15,233 nt of DNA from JBPCIX01 sp051005875. GTDB lineage: Bacteria > Actinomycetota > CADDZG01 > JAHWKV01. This document shows positions 6,403 through 13,845 of the stretch, piece after piece. Position 1 is the first letter of the stretch. Each line of letters starts with the position of its first letter. A model generated the notes under the pieces. That model made no database searches. It saw nothing but the letters and a program-made list of their open reading frames with translations, and was not told where the DNA came from. The stretch lies in NCBI GenBank assembly GCA_051005875.1, contig JBPCIX010000071.1, positions 1 to 15,233 on the forward strand. The letters run 5' to 3'. The position numbers were made by a program, and so were the translations under genes.

Positions 6403-8328
6403 GTGCCCGGCGCCACGCTGCTTTCCGCAGACGACTTATATCTTTTTAATGAGGGAACCCATCGCCGGCTTTTTGAAAAAATGGGCGCGCACTTGGGCAG
6501 CTTCGGGGGCGTGGACGGCGCTTTTTTCGCCGTGTGGGCGCCCGACGCCAATAGGGTTTCGGTTATCGGCGACTTTAACGGTTGGGACCGCGGCCCCAAT
6601 CCGCTTACTCCTCGAGAAAGCTCCGGAATCTGGGAAGGTTTCATCCCCGGACTCGCCAAAGGCGCCCGCTACAAGTTCCACGTCTCATCGTCTCACCTCG
6701 GCTACAGCGCCGAAAAAGCAGATCCATTCGCGGCGTACTGCGAACTTCCCCCGGCAACCGCCTCAATTGTTTGGGACCGGGACTACCAGTGGAGCGACCA
6801 AGAATGGATGGGTTCGCGCGGCCACCGTCAAGCCCTTGACGCGCCTATTTCTATTTACGAAATGCATCTTGGCTCCTGGATGCGAAATACCGAGGAGGGC
6901 AATCGGTTCCTTACCTACAAAGAGATGGCACCCCTGCTGAGCGATTACATTACGAAGCTTGGGTTTACCCATGTGGAGTTCTTGCCGGTGATGGAGCACC
7001 CTTTTTACCCTTCATGGGGATACCAGACAAGCGGGTACTTTGCTCCAACCAGCCGCTACGGCGAGCCGCAGGATTTTATGTATCTCATCGACCATCTTCA
7101 CGGCGCCGGCATCGGCGTGATACTCGACTGGGTGCCTTCACACTTTCCGACCGACGGCTTTAGTCTCGGCTACTTCGACGGAACCCACCTATATGAACAT
7201 GAGGATCGTCGGCAGGGATTTCACCCTGATTGGAAAAGCTTTATTTTCAACTACGGACGAAACGAGGTGCGCAGCTTTTTGCTCTCCAGCGCCGTTCAGT
7301 GGCTGTCTGAGTACCACGCTGATGCCTTACGAGTCGACGGCGTCGCCTCGATGCTCTACCTCGACTACTCACGTGAAGAAGGGGAATGGATTCCCAACAA
7401 GTTTGGGGGCCGGGAGAACCTTCAGGCGTCCAGTTTTCTGAAATCAATGAACACCGAGATTTACGGCGAGCACCCTGACGTTCAGATCATCGCCGAGGAG
7501 TCAACTTCGTGGCCGGGGGTTTCTCAGCCGGTTTATTCAGGCGGACTCGGATTCGGACTGAAGTGGGATATGGGCTGGATGCACGACACCCTCGTTTATT
7601 TTCACGAAGATCCGGTAAACCGCAAGTACCACCACGACCAGATCACCTTTAGGCTGCTTTACGCCTTCAGCGAGAACTTTGTCCTGCCCCTTTCTCACGA
7701 CGAAGTGGTCCACGGCAAGGGGTCGCTGGTTTCGCAGATGCAGGGAGACGATTGGCAACGCTTCGCCAACCTACGACTGTTGCTCGCCGACATGTATGCC
7801 CAGCCCGGAAAGAAGCTGTTGTTTATGGGCGGGGAATTCGGCCAGTCGGCCGAGTGGAACCACGACGCAAGCCTCGATTGGCATCTTATGCAATATCCGC
7901 CCCACGAGGGCATCCACAGATGGGTCGCCCACCTCAACCGCCTTTATGCCGGGGCGCCGGCCCTGCACGAATTGGATTGCGACCCCCACGGCTTCGAATG
8001 GATCGACGCATCGGACTCGGATGCCGGCATCATCAGTCTCCTGCGCAAAGGCAGGTCCGATAAAGATATGTTTTTGATCGTTTTGAACTTCACCCCGGTT
8101 ACCAGGCATGAGTACAACATCGGCTGCCCTGCAGGCGGCTTTTGGCGCGAAGCCGCAAACAGCGATGGCCTTGAGTTCGGCGGGAGCGGACAGGGAAACG
8201 GGCGAGGCGCGCAAGCGCGCGAGCCCGGCGCTCATGGACGGCCTTTTTCACTTTTTCTAACCCTGCCTCCCTTGGGATGTTTGTTTTTGAAGCATGAAGG
8301 TTTCGCAAAGCCGGGGGAACGCTCTTAA
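6403..8328 (+). CDS. glgB: 1,4-alpha-glucan branching enzyme
   Basis: GlgB cuts alpha-1,4-glucan chains and rejoins them by alpha-1,6 links to make branched glycogen in the cytoplasm. The 641-residue protein has an N-terminal CBM48 domain (about 20-115, with FFAVWAPDANRVSVIGDFNGWD), a GH13 barrel and a C-terminal beta domain. Family signatures are clear: VEFLPVMEHPFYPSWGYQ, the nucleophile D312 in DALRVDGVASMLY, the acid/base E365 in IIAEEST and D433 in LSHDEVVHGKGS. The length is that of the short form lacking the extra N1 domain. GTG 6403 gives the family's N-terminus and lies behind a -10 box. The stop TAA abuts the GTG of glgX, so translation of the two is probably coupled. Confidence 0.97.
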   Translation: MPGATLLSADDLYLFNEGTHRRLFEKMGAHLGSFGGVDGAFFAVWAPDANRVSVIGDFNGWDRGPNPLTPRESSGIWEGFIPGLAKGARYKFHVSSSHLGYSAEKADPFAAYCELPPATASIVWDRDYQWSDQEWMGSRGHRQALDAPISIYEMHLGSWMRNTEEGNRFLTYKEMAPLLSDYITKLGFTHVEFLPVMEHPFYPSWGYQTSGYFAPTSRYGEPQDFMYLIDHLHGAGIGVILDWVPSHFPTDGFSLGYFDGTHLYEHEDRRQGFHPDWKSFIFNYGRNEVRSFLLSSAVQWLSEYHADALRVDGVASMLYLDYSREEGEWIPNKFGGRENLQASSFLKSMNTEIYGEHPDVQIIAEESTSWPGVSQPVYSGGLGFGLKWDMGWMHDTLVYFHEDPVNRKYHHDQITFRLLYAFSENFVLPLSHDEVVHGKGSLVSQMQGDDWQRFANLRLLLADMYAQPGKKLLFMGGEFGQSAEWNHDASLDWHLMQYPPHEGIHRWVAHLNRLYAGAPALHELDCDPHGFEWIDASDSDAGIISLLRKGRSDKDMFLIVLNFTPVTRHEYNIGCPAGGFWREAANSDGLEFGGSGQGNGRGAQAREPGAHGRPFSLFLTLPPLGCLFLKHEGFAKPGERS

Positions 8329-10437
8329 GTGCGCGTGTGGCCGGGTCGTCCCTACCCCCAAGGAGCAACTTGGGATGGTCAGGGAGTCAATTTCTCGCTA
8401 TTTTCGGAAAATGCGACCGGAGTAGAACTTTGCCTGTTCGACCGTGAAGATGGGGTTGAAAGCGCCCGGATTCCTGTGCTGGAGCGAACCGACCTGGTGT
8501 GGCATGCCTATCTTCCCGACGCCCGGCCGGGCCAACGATACGGCTACCGTCTGCACGGCCCTTACGACCCGGCTAACGGGCACCGGTTCAATCCCGCGAA
8601 GCTGATAGTCGACCCCTACGCGTACGCTCTGACCGGCAGCATCGAATGGAGTGACGCACTATTCGGCTATACGGTGGGCGGGAGTGCGGAAGATTTTTCG
8701 GCCGATCCGAGGGATAGCTCGCCTGGAATGCCGAAATGCGTGGTGGTAGATCATGCATTTACGTGGGGCGATGACCGCCCTCCGGCGATTCCCTGGAACC
8801 GCACCTTTATATATGAGTGCCACGTGAAGGGAATGAGCATGCGCCATCCGGCGGTGCCCCAACACCTGCGAGGCACCTATCTGGGCATGGCCTCTGACCC
8901 GATCATCGATCACCTACTCTCGCTCGGCGTGACCGCCGTTGAACTTATGCCCGTGCACCAGTTCGTCGATGATCGGTGGCTGGTTGAAAAGGGGCTGAGC
9001 AACTACTGGGGCTACAACTCCATCGCTTATCTGGCCCCCGACGTGCGCTACGCAAGCGCGCCGCGGCACCAGGTCTATGAGTTCAAGTCGATGGTCAAGA
9101 CCTTTCACAAAGCCGGTATCGAGGTGATTCTCGATGTCGTGTACAACCACACCGGAGAGGGAAACCACATGGGCCCGACGCTTTCGCTACGAGGGGTGGA
9201 CAACAAATCGTTCTACCGCTTGATGCCCGGCGATGAGCGCCACTATATGGACTTCACCGGGTGCGGCAACAGCTTGAATATGGTTCATCCCCGAACCATT
9301 CAGTTGATCATGGATAGCCTGCGGTACTGGGTTATCGAAATGCACGTCGATGGCTTCCGCTTCGACCTGGCGCCCGTGCTCGCCAGGGAACTGTACGAAG
9401 TGAACCGCCTGGGGACTTTCTTCGACATAATCCACCAGGACCCGGTGCTGTCGCAGGTTAAGTTAATTGCGGAGCCGTGGGATCTGGGAGAAGGCGGATA
9501 CCAGGTCGGCAACTTCCCCGTGGGGTGGGCGGAGTGGAACGGCGAATACCGTGACTGCGTTCGGCGATTCTGGCGAGGCGACCCCGGCCAGGTATCTCAA
9601 CTGGCAGCCCGGCTTTCGGGATCCGCCGATCTGTATGAAGCCGGGGGCCGGCGCACTTACGCCAGCGTTAATTTTGTGACCGCACACGACGGTTTCACTT
9701 TGAACGACCTGGTCAGCTACAACCATAAGCACAACGAGGCCAACCCCGAGGACAATCGCGACGGCGCCGACCATAACTTCAGCTGCAACTGGGGCGAAGA
9801 AGGCCCGACAACGTCGGATCGTATCCGCCAGATGCGACAGCGAATGAAGCGTAATTTCCTGGCCACATTGATTTTCTCGCAAGGAGTTCGCATGCTCCTG
9901 GGCGGCGACGAAATGGGTCGCACCCAGAAAGGCAACAACAATACTTACTGCCAGGACAACGAGCTCAACTGGGTTGACTGGGACCTGGCGCCCGAAGACC
10001 GCGAGCTGCTGGAGTTCACCCGCCGAGCCATCGACATCTTCCAATCAAACTCCGTTTTGCGCCGGCGCAGCTTTTTCTCGTCAGAGCCCGCCAAGGGCAA
10101 CCGCCAGGACGACGTCGCCTGGTTTGGCCCCGACGGGGCGTTGATGACACCAGAGGCCTGGGACGACCAAAGCAATCATGTTTTAGGCATGCTGATCCCC
10201 GGCCAGGCAACCGATGAGGTGGACGAGCGCGGCAGGCCCATGTTCGGCGACACCGTGCTGCTGCTGCTTAACGGAGGAAAAAGCTCCAGGTACTTCAAAC
10301 TGCCGGCACAGGAGCGTTCCGGCAGGTGGGAGGAGCTGGTCAACACCGCCCGCCCCGGCACGCGGACGGTCCGGGGGCCCGCCATCAACCTCGTCCCCCA
10401 CTCGCTGATCCTCTTAAGGTTCGCTTTGAGTGGATAA
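8329..10437 (+). CDS. glgX: Glycogen debranching enzyme (GlgX/TreX type isoamylase)
   Basis: GlgX hydrolyses alpha-1,6 branch points of glycogen, normally after phosphorylase has shortened the outer chains. The 702-residue protein has an N-terminal CBM48 domain (about 5-110) and a GH13 barrel with the GlgX motifs YGYRLHGPYDPANGHRFNP, DVVYNHTGEG, DGFRFDLAPVLARE with nucleophile D346, AEPWDLGEGGY with acid/base E382, and TAHDGFTLNDLVSYN with D454. The long conserved NHKHNEANPEDNRDG stretch is also present. The GTG start follows the glgB stop directly. Branching and debranching enzymes in one unit imply glycogen turnover control; the synthase, glgC and phosphorylase genes are not in the window. 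Confidence 0.97.
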   Translation: MRVWPGRPYPQGATWDGQGVNFSLFSENATGVELCLFDREDGVESARIPVLERTDLVWHAYLPDARPGQRYGYRLHGPYDPANGHRFNPAKLIVDPYAYALTGSIEWSDALFGYTVGGSAEDFSADPRDSSPGMPKCVVVDHAFTWGDDRPPAIPWNRTFIYECHVKGMSMRHPAVPQHLRGTYLGMASDPIIDHLLSLGVTAVELMPVHQFVDDRWLVEKGLSNYWGYNSIAYLAPDVRYASAPRHQVYEFKSMVKTFHKAGIEVILDVVYNHTGEGNHMGPTLSLRGVDNKSFYRLMPGDERHYMDFTGCGNSLNMVHPRTIQLIMDSLRYWVIEMHVDGFRFDLAPVLARELYEVNRLGTFFDIIHQDPVLSQVKLIAEPWDLGEGGYQVGNFPVGWAEWNGEYRDCVRRFWRGDPGQVSQLAARLSGSADLYEAGGRRTYASVNFVTAHDGFTLNDLVSYNHKHNEANPEDNRDGADHNFSCNWGEEGPTTSDRIRQMRQRMKRNFLATLIFSQGVRMLLGGDEMGRTQKGNNNTYCQDNELNWVDWDLAPEDRELLEFTRRAIDIFQSNSVLRRRSFFSSEPAKGNRQDDVAWFGPDGALMTPEAWDDQSNHVLGMLIPGQATDEVDERGRPMFGDTVLLLLNGGKSSRYFKLPAQERSGRWEELVNTARPGTRTVRGPAINLVPHSLILLRFALSG

Positions 10438-10450
10438 TGCCTAGACATGG

Positions 10451-11041
10451 GTGATGCTTGAATTGACTCCAAAAGGGACCGCACAGATCAGACTCATCGC
10501 GGCGATTTTGTCTACATTTCTTCTGGCGGCCTGCTCCGGGCAAAATCAGGCGGGTGGCAAGGTAACTTTTGAAACATCCTCGCCTAAGCCGGGCGCCGTT
10601 GAATCGCCGGGGGTAGTTGAATCTAAAGGCGGGCTTCTTGACTTCCAGGCCCCCAAACTGGGGGGCGGCGTGGTCAACGGCGCCGACTTCGCCGGCCAAG
10701 ACCTGGCGCTCTGGTTTTGGGCCCCCTGGTGAGGGCCTTGCCGGCAAGATGCGCCGGTCGTCGCGCAGGTAGCGCGAGATTACGAAGGCAAGGTGAAGTT
10801 CCTAACCTCCCCAGGACAGGACGGTGAAAAACCGATGGAGAAGTTCGTTAAGGATTTCAACTGGCCCGAATCAATGACACACGCCGTCGACCCAGATGGC
10901 AGCCTCTGGCGGCACCTCAATGTGCGATATCGAGGAGCATGGATCTTCGTAAACGCCGACGGAAAAGTGCTCTTTCAAAGCGTGTCGCATATTCCGGAGA
11001 AGGAAGTTCGGTCAAGGCTAGACGCTCTAGTTTCCAATTAG
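10451..11041 (+). CDS. Selenocysteine-containing DsbE/TlpA-like thioredoxin lipoprotein (UGPC active site, TGA at 10730-10732 read as Sec)
   Basis: This is probably a membrane-anchored thiol-disulfide oxidoreductase of the TlpA/DsbE (MPT53-like) type, acting outside the cytoplasm. The frame from GTG 10451 (or ATG 10454) encodes a lipoprotein signal with lipobox LAAC (Cys 28), a linker, and a thioredoxin fold from about residue 65. The active site reads WFWAPW-TGA-GPCRQDAP: the TGA, codon 94, stands exactly where the first catalytic Cys (TGC in homologues) belongs, and C97 is the second. No other stop occurs until TAG 11041, and the 102 codons after the TGA complete the fold (KVKFL strand, EKFVKDFNW helix, VDPDG, AWIFVNADGKV). 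A candidate SECIS hairpin starts 17 bases after the TGA. The usual cis-Pro of the fold appears to be Gly in 'RYRGAW'. Alternatives are a nonsense mutation or sequence error (TGC to TGA). The gene lies 13 bases after glgX, downstream on the same strand. Confidence 0.8.
10750..10767 (+). promoter_or_regulatory. Candidate bacterial SECIS hairpin
   Basis: TGCGC (10750-10754) pairs with GCGCA (10763-10767) around the eight-base loop CGGTCGTC. The loop contains GGUC, as does the AGGUCU apical loop of the E. coli fdhF SECIS, and its G residues lie 24-25 bases after the UGA, in the window known for bacterial SECIS elements. It is part of the coding sequence, as all bacterial SECIS are. A competing hairpin CCGGC/GCCGG (10741-10745/10753-10757, loop AAGATGC) overlaps it. 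Confidence 0.5.
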
Positions 11042-11074
11042 CGCGGAACCGCACTGGTTTTAGGCGCCACCCTT

Positions 11075-11100
11075 CCTCAAATGGCGTCCTCAAATGGCGT
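11075..11100 (+). repeat. 13-bp perfect tandem duplication
   Basis: CCTCAAATGGCGT occurs twice head to tail (11075-11087 and 11088-11100), followed by a partial third copy CCTC. It lies in the gap between the selenoprotein gene and the histidine kinase gene, just upstream of the kinase's likely promoter. It may be a replication-slippage duplication or a doubled operator. Confidence 0.85.
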
Positions 11101-11120
11101 CCTCGCTTCACTCTTCGTAT

Positions 11121-11126
11121 TAGAAT
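11121..11126 (+). promoter_or_regulatory. -10 box of the histidine kinase gene
   Basis: TAGAAT (5 of 6 to TATAAT) ends nine bases before ATG 11136, so the mRNA would begin at or a few bases before the start codon. No Shine-Dalgarno is present. A 13-bp tandem repeat lies just upstream. Confidence 0.5.
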
Positions 11127-11135
11127 CTGGGCGTT

Positions 11136-12755
11136 ATGGGTACTTCAGAGGTTCATCACTACAAACGCCGGATGGCAGCCGTGGGGCTGACAGCTGCGCT
11201 GCTGATGATCGCCCTTTTCGCCTTCCTAAATCACCAACGAGTGAGGGCCAGGCAGGATCTTTACGATCGATTCCAGACAAGGGGTGAAATAGGCGCTCGT
11301 TTTGTTTCGGCGTACTTGAGCGATCTTGCCAAGAAGGAAGCTGATCTCGCCCGGGCCTGGGTGGCTGATGCAAATCCCACACGAGAGGCCTTTGAGCAAT
11401 CTCTCCAGCCATTCGCTTTTCAAGCTGCGGTCCTTTTGAACTCAGAGGGAAGGCTGCTTCATGCCTATCCGCGCCGGGACGAAATCATTGGGCAGGACCT
11501 TGCGGCGCAATATCCTCATCTCGATCTGGCCACCAAGGGAAAAGTAGCTATTTCGAACGTGGTCCCCTCAGCTTCTAAGAGACTGCCTGTTGTAGCCGTG
11601 GCGACTCCTTATGACACGCCCTTCGGCCGGCGAGTCACGAGCGGAGCCTTTCTTTTAAGCGAAAGTCCTCTTGAGCAGCTCTTGAAGAACATGATTCCGT
11701 ACGCCAGTCGCGCCTATCTGATTGATTCGAAAGGACAAGTTGCCGCCACGACCACCGAAAGGGCCAAGCCATTTGGAAGTTTGTCGCAGGAAGACCCGGC
11801 TCTGGCCAGGGCAGTCAAAAGGACGGGGCAATACTACTCGGACGAGGGCATTGAGTATGCCTACACGACCTCCCCGGTTTCGGGAACCCCCTTGAAAGTG
11901 GTCTTAGCTGCAAAGCAGGAGTTGATCTTCGAACCACTGGATGAGTTTGGGCCGGTGGCCTGGTTGCTGCTTGCCAGTTTTATGGCTGCAACATTGAGTG
12001 CGCTTGTCCTCTTGAGCAGACTTTGGCAGCGACAGGCGCAGCTTGGGGCTCAAAGCTTGGAGTTGAAAACCAAGCTAGATGAGGGGCATCGGCTGAATCG
12101 GGCTCTGGACGAGTTCAGCAGCAGGGTTGCCCATGATCTTCGCAACCCTTTGGCCAACATCTACAGCACAACCGCCTTGACTCTCGAAGCGAACCAGGAG
12201 GGAGAGTCGGGGCAGGAAATGACCGAGTTGGCTCACGCGGAGTCCCAGCGCGGGCTTGACCTTATCCAGGGCCTTTTGGAAATGGCCAAGGCGTCGGGAA
12301 CGCCGCAACTGCAGGACGTCGATCTAGGAGAGCTCGCGGGAAAGCTTTCTGCTGAGATTCCAACTGTTGACCTAAAGTGGAAGGATCTGCCTACCGTCAC
12401 CGCAGACCGGCTTTCTTTGCACCAGGCTTTCGCTAATCTGATTCAAAATGCCGGTCTATACGGAAGCAGCAATGGGAAGGCGACGGTAGATCTCACGGCC
12501 GAGCGGGGGCCTGAAACCTGGACCATCTCCGTGGAGGACCGGGGTCCCGGAATTCCGGTTGGGGAAGCCGAGACTTTGTTTAAACCGTTTGAACGCGGCA
12601 GCAAGCAGGAAATCGTGGGCACGGGGCTGGGGCTCGCAATTGTGGCCACAGCCGCTGAAGCGCACGGAGGGAGGGCCTGGTATGAGCCTCGCGAGGGCGG
12701 AGGCTCGCGTTTTAGATTTTCCATCAGGCAAGGCAGGCAGTCAGATCCGGGGTAG
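11136..12755 (+). CDS. Membrane sensor histidine kinase with extracytoplasmic Cache-like domain
   Basis: This 539-residue protein is a two-component sensor. Membrane helices at about 13-32 and 272-294 enclose a 240-residue outside domain whose pattern (long N-terminal helix, two alpha/beta halves with AVLLNSEGRLLHA and AYLIDSKGQVAAT strands) fits a double Cache ligand sensor. The cytoplasmic part follows after a short coil with no evident HAMP domain: the H-box VAHDLRNPLA with phospho-acceptor H333, N-box NLIQNA at about 434-439, G1 DRGPGIP at about 468, F-box FKPFERG, and G2 GTGLGLAIV at about 495. All catalytic boxes are intact. The ligand is unknown. No response regulator gene lies in the window, so it is an orphan here. 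It converges with the DUF4230 gene ten bases apart. Confidence 0.94.
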   Translation: MGTSEVHHYKRRMAAVGLTAALLMIALFAFLNHQRVRARQDLYDRFQTRGEIGARFVSAYLSDLAKKEADLARAWVADANPTREAFEQSLQPFAFQAAVLLNSEGRLLHAYPRRDEIIGQDLAAQYPHLDLATKGKVAISNVVPSASKRLPVVAVATPYDTPFGRRVTSGAFLLSESPLEQLLKNMIPYASRAYLIDSKGQVAATTTERAKPFGSLSQEDPALARAVKRTGQYYSDEGIEYAYTTSPVSGTPLKVVLAAKQELIFEPLDEFGPVAWLLLASFMAATLSALVLLSRLWQRQAQLGAQSLELKTKLDEGHRLNRALDEFSSRVAHDLRNPLANIYSTTALTLEANQEGESGQEMTELAHAESQRGLDLIQGLLEMAKASGTPQLQDVDLGELAGKLSAEIPTVDLKWKDLPTVTADRLSLHQAFANLIQNAGLYGSSNGKATVDLTAERGPETWTISVEDRGPGIPVGEAETLFKPFERGSKQEIVGTGLGLAIVATAAEAHGGRAWYEPREGGGSRFRFSIRQGRQSDPG

Positions 12756-12765
12756 GGCCTAGGAT

Positions 12766-13509
12766 TTAACGAAAAGTGATGCTTACGTCGGTGAATCCCA
12801 GTGAGCCCAGCAGGCCGCTCAGCATTGCCCGGGTATTTCGCTCGGCGCGCTCGACCAGCAGACTCTCTTCCGCCGCCGCGGTTATCTTTTTTTCTGCCAA
12901 CAGGTACACCTCTCGATCGCTCGACTGCTCGCTACCAAAAACGGAGCCCAGCCGGTCCACCAGTCCCCTGTCGCGCTCGAAGACATAGCTCCGCTCGATG
13001 TCCAATCGTGGGTTCGACAGCCGAGCCCGGGGCAGGGCCACCGTAACGGCTTCGCCCGAGACAGCAACGGCTTGGGCGCCGATAGCTGAGAAGTCCACCT
13101 CAGCATCGACCGAGCCGGCCGCAACAAATAAGACTCGCTCTCCCTTTATCGCCGATGGAATACCCGCGACTTTTTCCTCCACATCGATGATTACCTGATA
13201 GTGCCCGGCAGCCGCCCGGTATTTACTCAGATCTTCGAGTGTCTTCAAAAGAGCAGGCTGGCTCCGGTCAACCCTCTGTTCTACAAAAGGGTTACGGAAC
13301 TCGGGGAGCCAGTCAAGCAAGTTCCCGACCGCTAAAACAAGAAGTAAGCCCACTACCAAGGCGAACCCCGTGGCCGCTATAACAGCTCGGCGTCCAGACA
13401 AGCGGCGAGGACGCGATGGCGGAACGTCCGATAGTATTTCCGGAGCGCCGCCAGGGGGCAAAATCTCTTTCTCGGGTGAGAGTGTAGGCACGAAACAAGG
13501 ATAAAGCAT
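12766..13509 (-). CDS. DUF4230 domain membrane protein
   Basis: The 247-residue protein has a polar, Pro-rich N-terminus (1-40), one membrane helix (about 43-64) and a DUF4230 domain filling the rest (about 75-245). Recognisable family features are the ALLKTLEDLSKYRAAAGHY start, VEEKVAGIPSAIKGERVLFVAAGSVDAEVDFS, the alternating strand VTVALPRARL, the FERDRG stretch and a C-terminal amphipathic helix with ERNTRAMLSGLLGSLGF. The function of the family is unknown; the topology suggests an exported domain anchored at the N-terminus. The start is the ATG at 13509 with no clear Shine-Dalgarno. It probably does not belong to the convergent kinase unit. Confidence 0.86.
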   Translation of the reverse strand: MLYPCFVPTLSPEKEILPPGGAPEILSDVPPSRPRRLSGRRAVIAATGFALVVGLLLVLAVGNLLDWLPEFRNPFVEQRVDRSQPALLKTLEDLSKYRAAAGHYQVIIDVEEKVAGIPSAIKGERVLFVAAGSVDAEVDFSAIGAQAVAVSGEAVTVALPRARLSNPRLDIERSYVFERDRGLVDRLGSVFGSEQSSDREVYLLAEKKITAAAEESLLVERAERNTRAMLSGLLGSLGFTDVSITFR

Positions 13510-13530
13510 CTAGGGTCATAAGCGTCCCTT

Positions 13531-13582
13531 GAGGGCGTGTTCGAGGGCGTCTCCCGTCTGAGTGACGGGACAATGACGGGAC
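13531..13582. repeat. Cluster of short direct repeats and a perfect hairpin upstream of the DUF4230 gene
   Basis: GAGGGCGT occurs at 13531-13538 and 13543-13550. TCCCGTC (13552-13558) pairs perfectly with GACGGGA (13564-13570) around TGAGT. TGACGGGAC occurs at 13563-13571 and again at 13574-13582. All this lies in the 90-base gap between the antitoxin-like gene's stop and the DUF4230 start, both on the minus strand. There is no T-run on either side, so it looks more like a regulatory site than a terminator. Confidence 0.6.
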
Positions 13583-13599
13583 GCGGCGACTAGAGCTCG

Positions 13600-13815
13600 C
13601 TAGGCCCCGCTGGAGGCTTTGCCATGGCGCCGCTCAATCTCCTCCCGAAGGGCGCGATTCACCGTCTCGTTGGTCGCAAATTCAGACGCCACATCCGGAT
13701 CCAAGACAATGACGTTGGAGCCTTTCGAAAAGCGTGCGGCATATTTGCCCCGCACGCCCCCAGAGAAGTCGTACTCGTCGCGCATCATGGGGTCTGGCTC
13801 GTTATTCTTCTTCAT
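13600..13815 (-). CDS. Small antitoxin-like protein (YDFSxGVRGKYA family)
   Basis: The 71-residue protein carries the phrase DEYDFSGGVRGKYA, then SNVIVLDPDVASEF and NETVNRALREEIERR. I know this pattern from a widespread family of small bacterial proteins usually encoded beside a PIN or BrnT/HigB-like toxin and thought to be antitoxins with a ribbon-helix-helix-like C-terminal half. Here no toxin gene adjoins it: the left neighbour is DUF4230 and the right one a large membrane protein, 30 bases away on the same strand. Met 10 or 11 are alternative starts. The function is inferred from the family only. Confidence 0.8.
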   Translation of the reverse strand: MKKNNEPDPMMRDEYDFSGGVRGKYAARFSKGSNVIVLDPDVASEFATNETVNRALREEIERRHGKASSGA

Positions 13816-13845
13816 AGGAGCTAGCGGGTAGCCGCCCTTGTGCCC

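Noticed and set aside
8206..8224. GCGCGC inverted repeat near the end of glgB
   Set aside because: It lies in the coding sequence of a variable loop of the C-terminal domain, has a two-base loop, and has no T-run; probably compositional.
10737..10748. Perfect palindrome right behind the TGA (CTTGCCGGCAAG) as SECIS
   Set aside because: Its hairpin has a very short stem with loop CCGG and lies only about five bases after the UGA, too near for the ribosome and SelB arrangement known from bacteria.
10793..11041. Separate small gene starting at GTG 10793
   Set aside because: It is the same frame as the lipoprotein upstream, separated only by the TGA, and has no ribosome binding site. It would begin inside a thioredoxin fold lacking the active site.
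11041..11068. Terminator after the selenoprotein gene
   Set aside because: AACC/GGTT with outer GCGC/GCGC gives only a weak, bulged hairpin, and there is no proper T-run.
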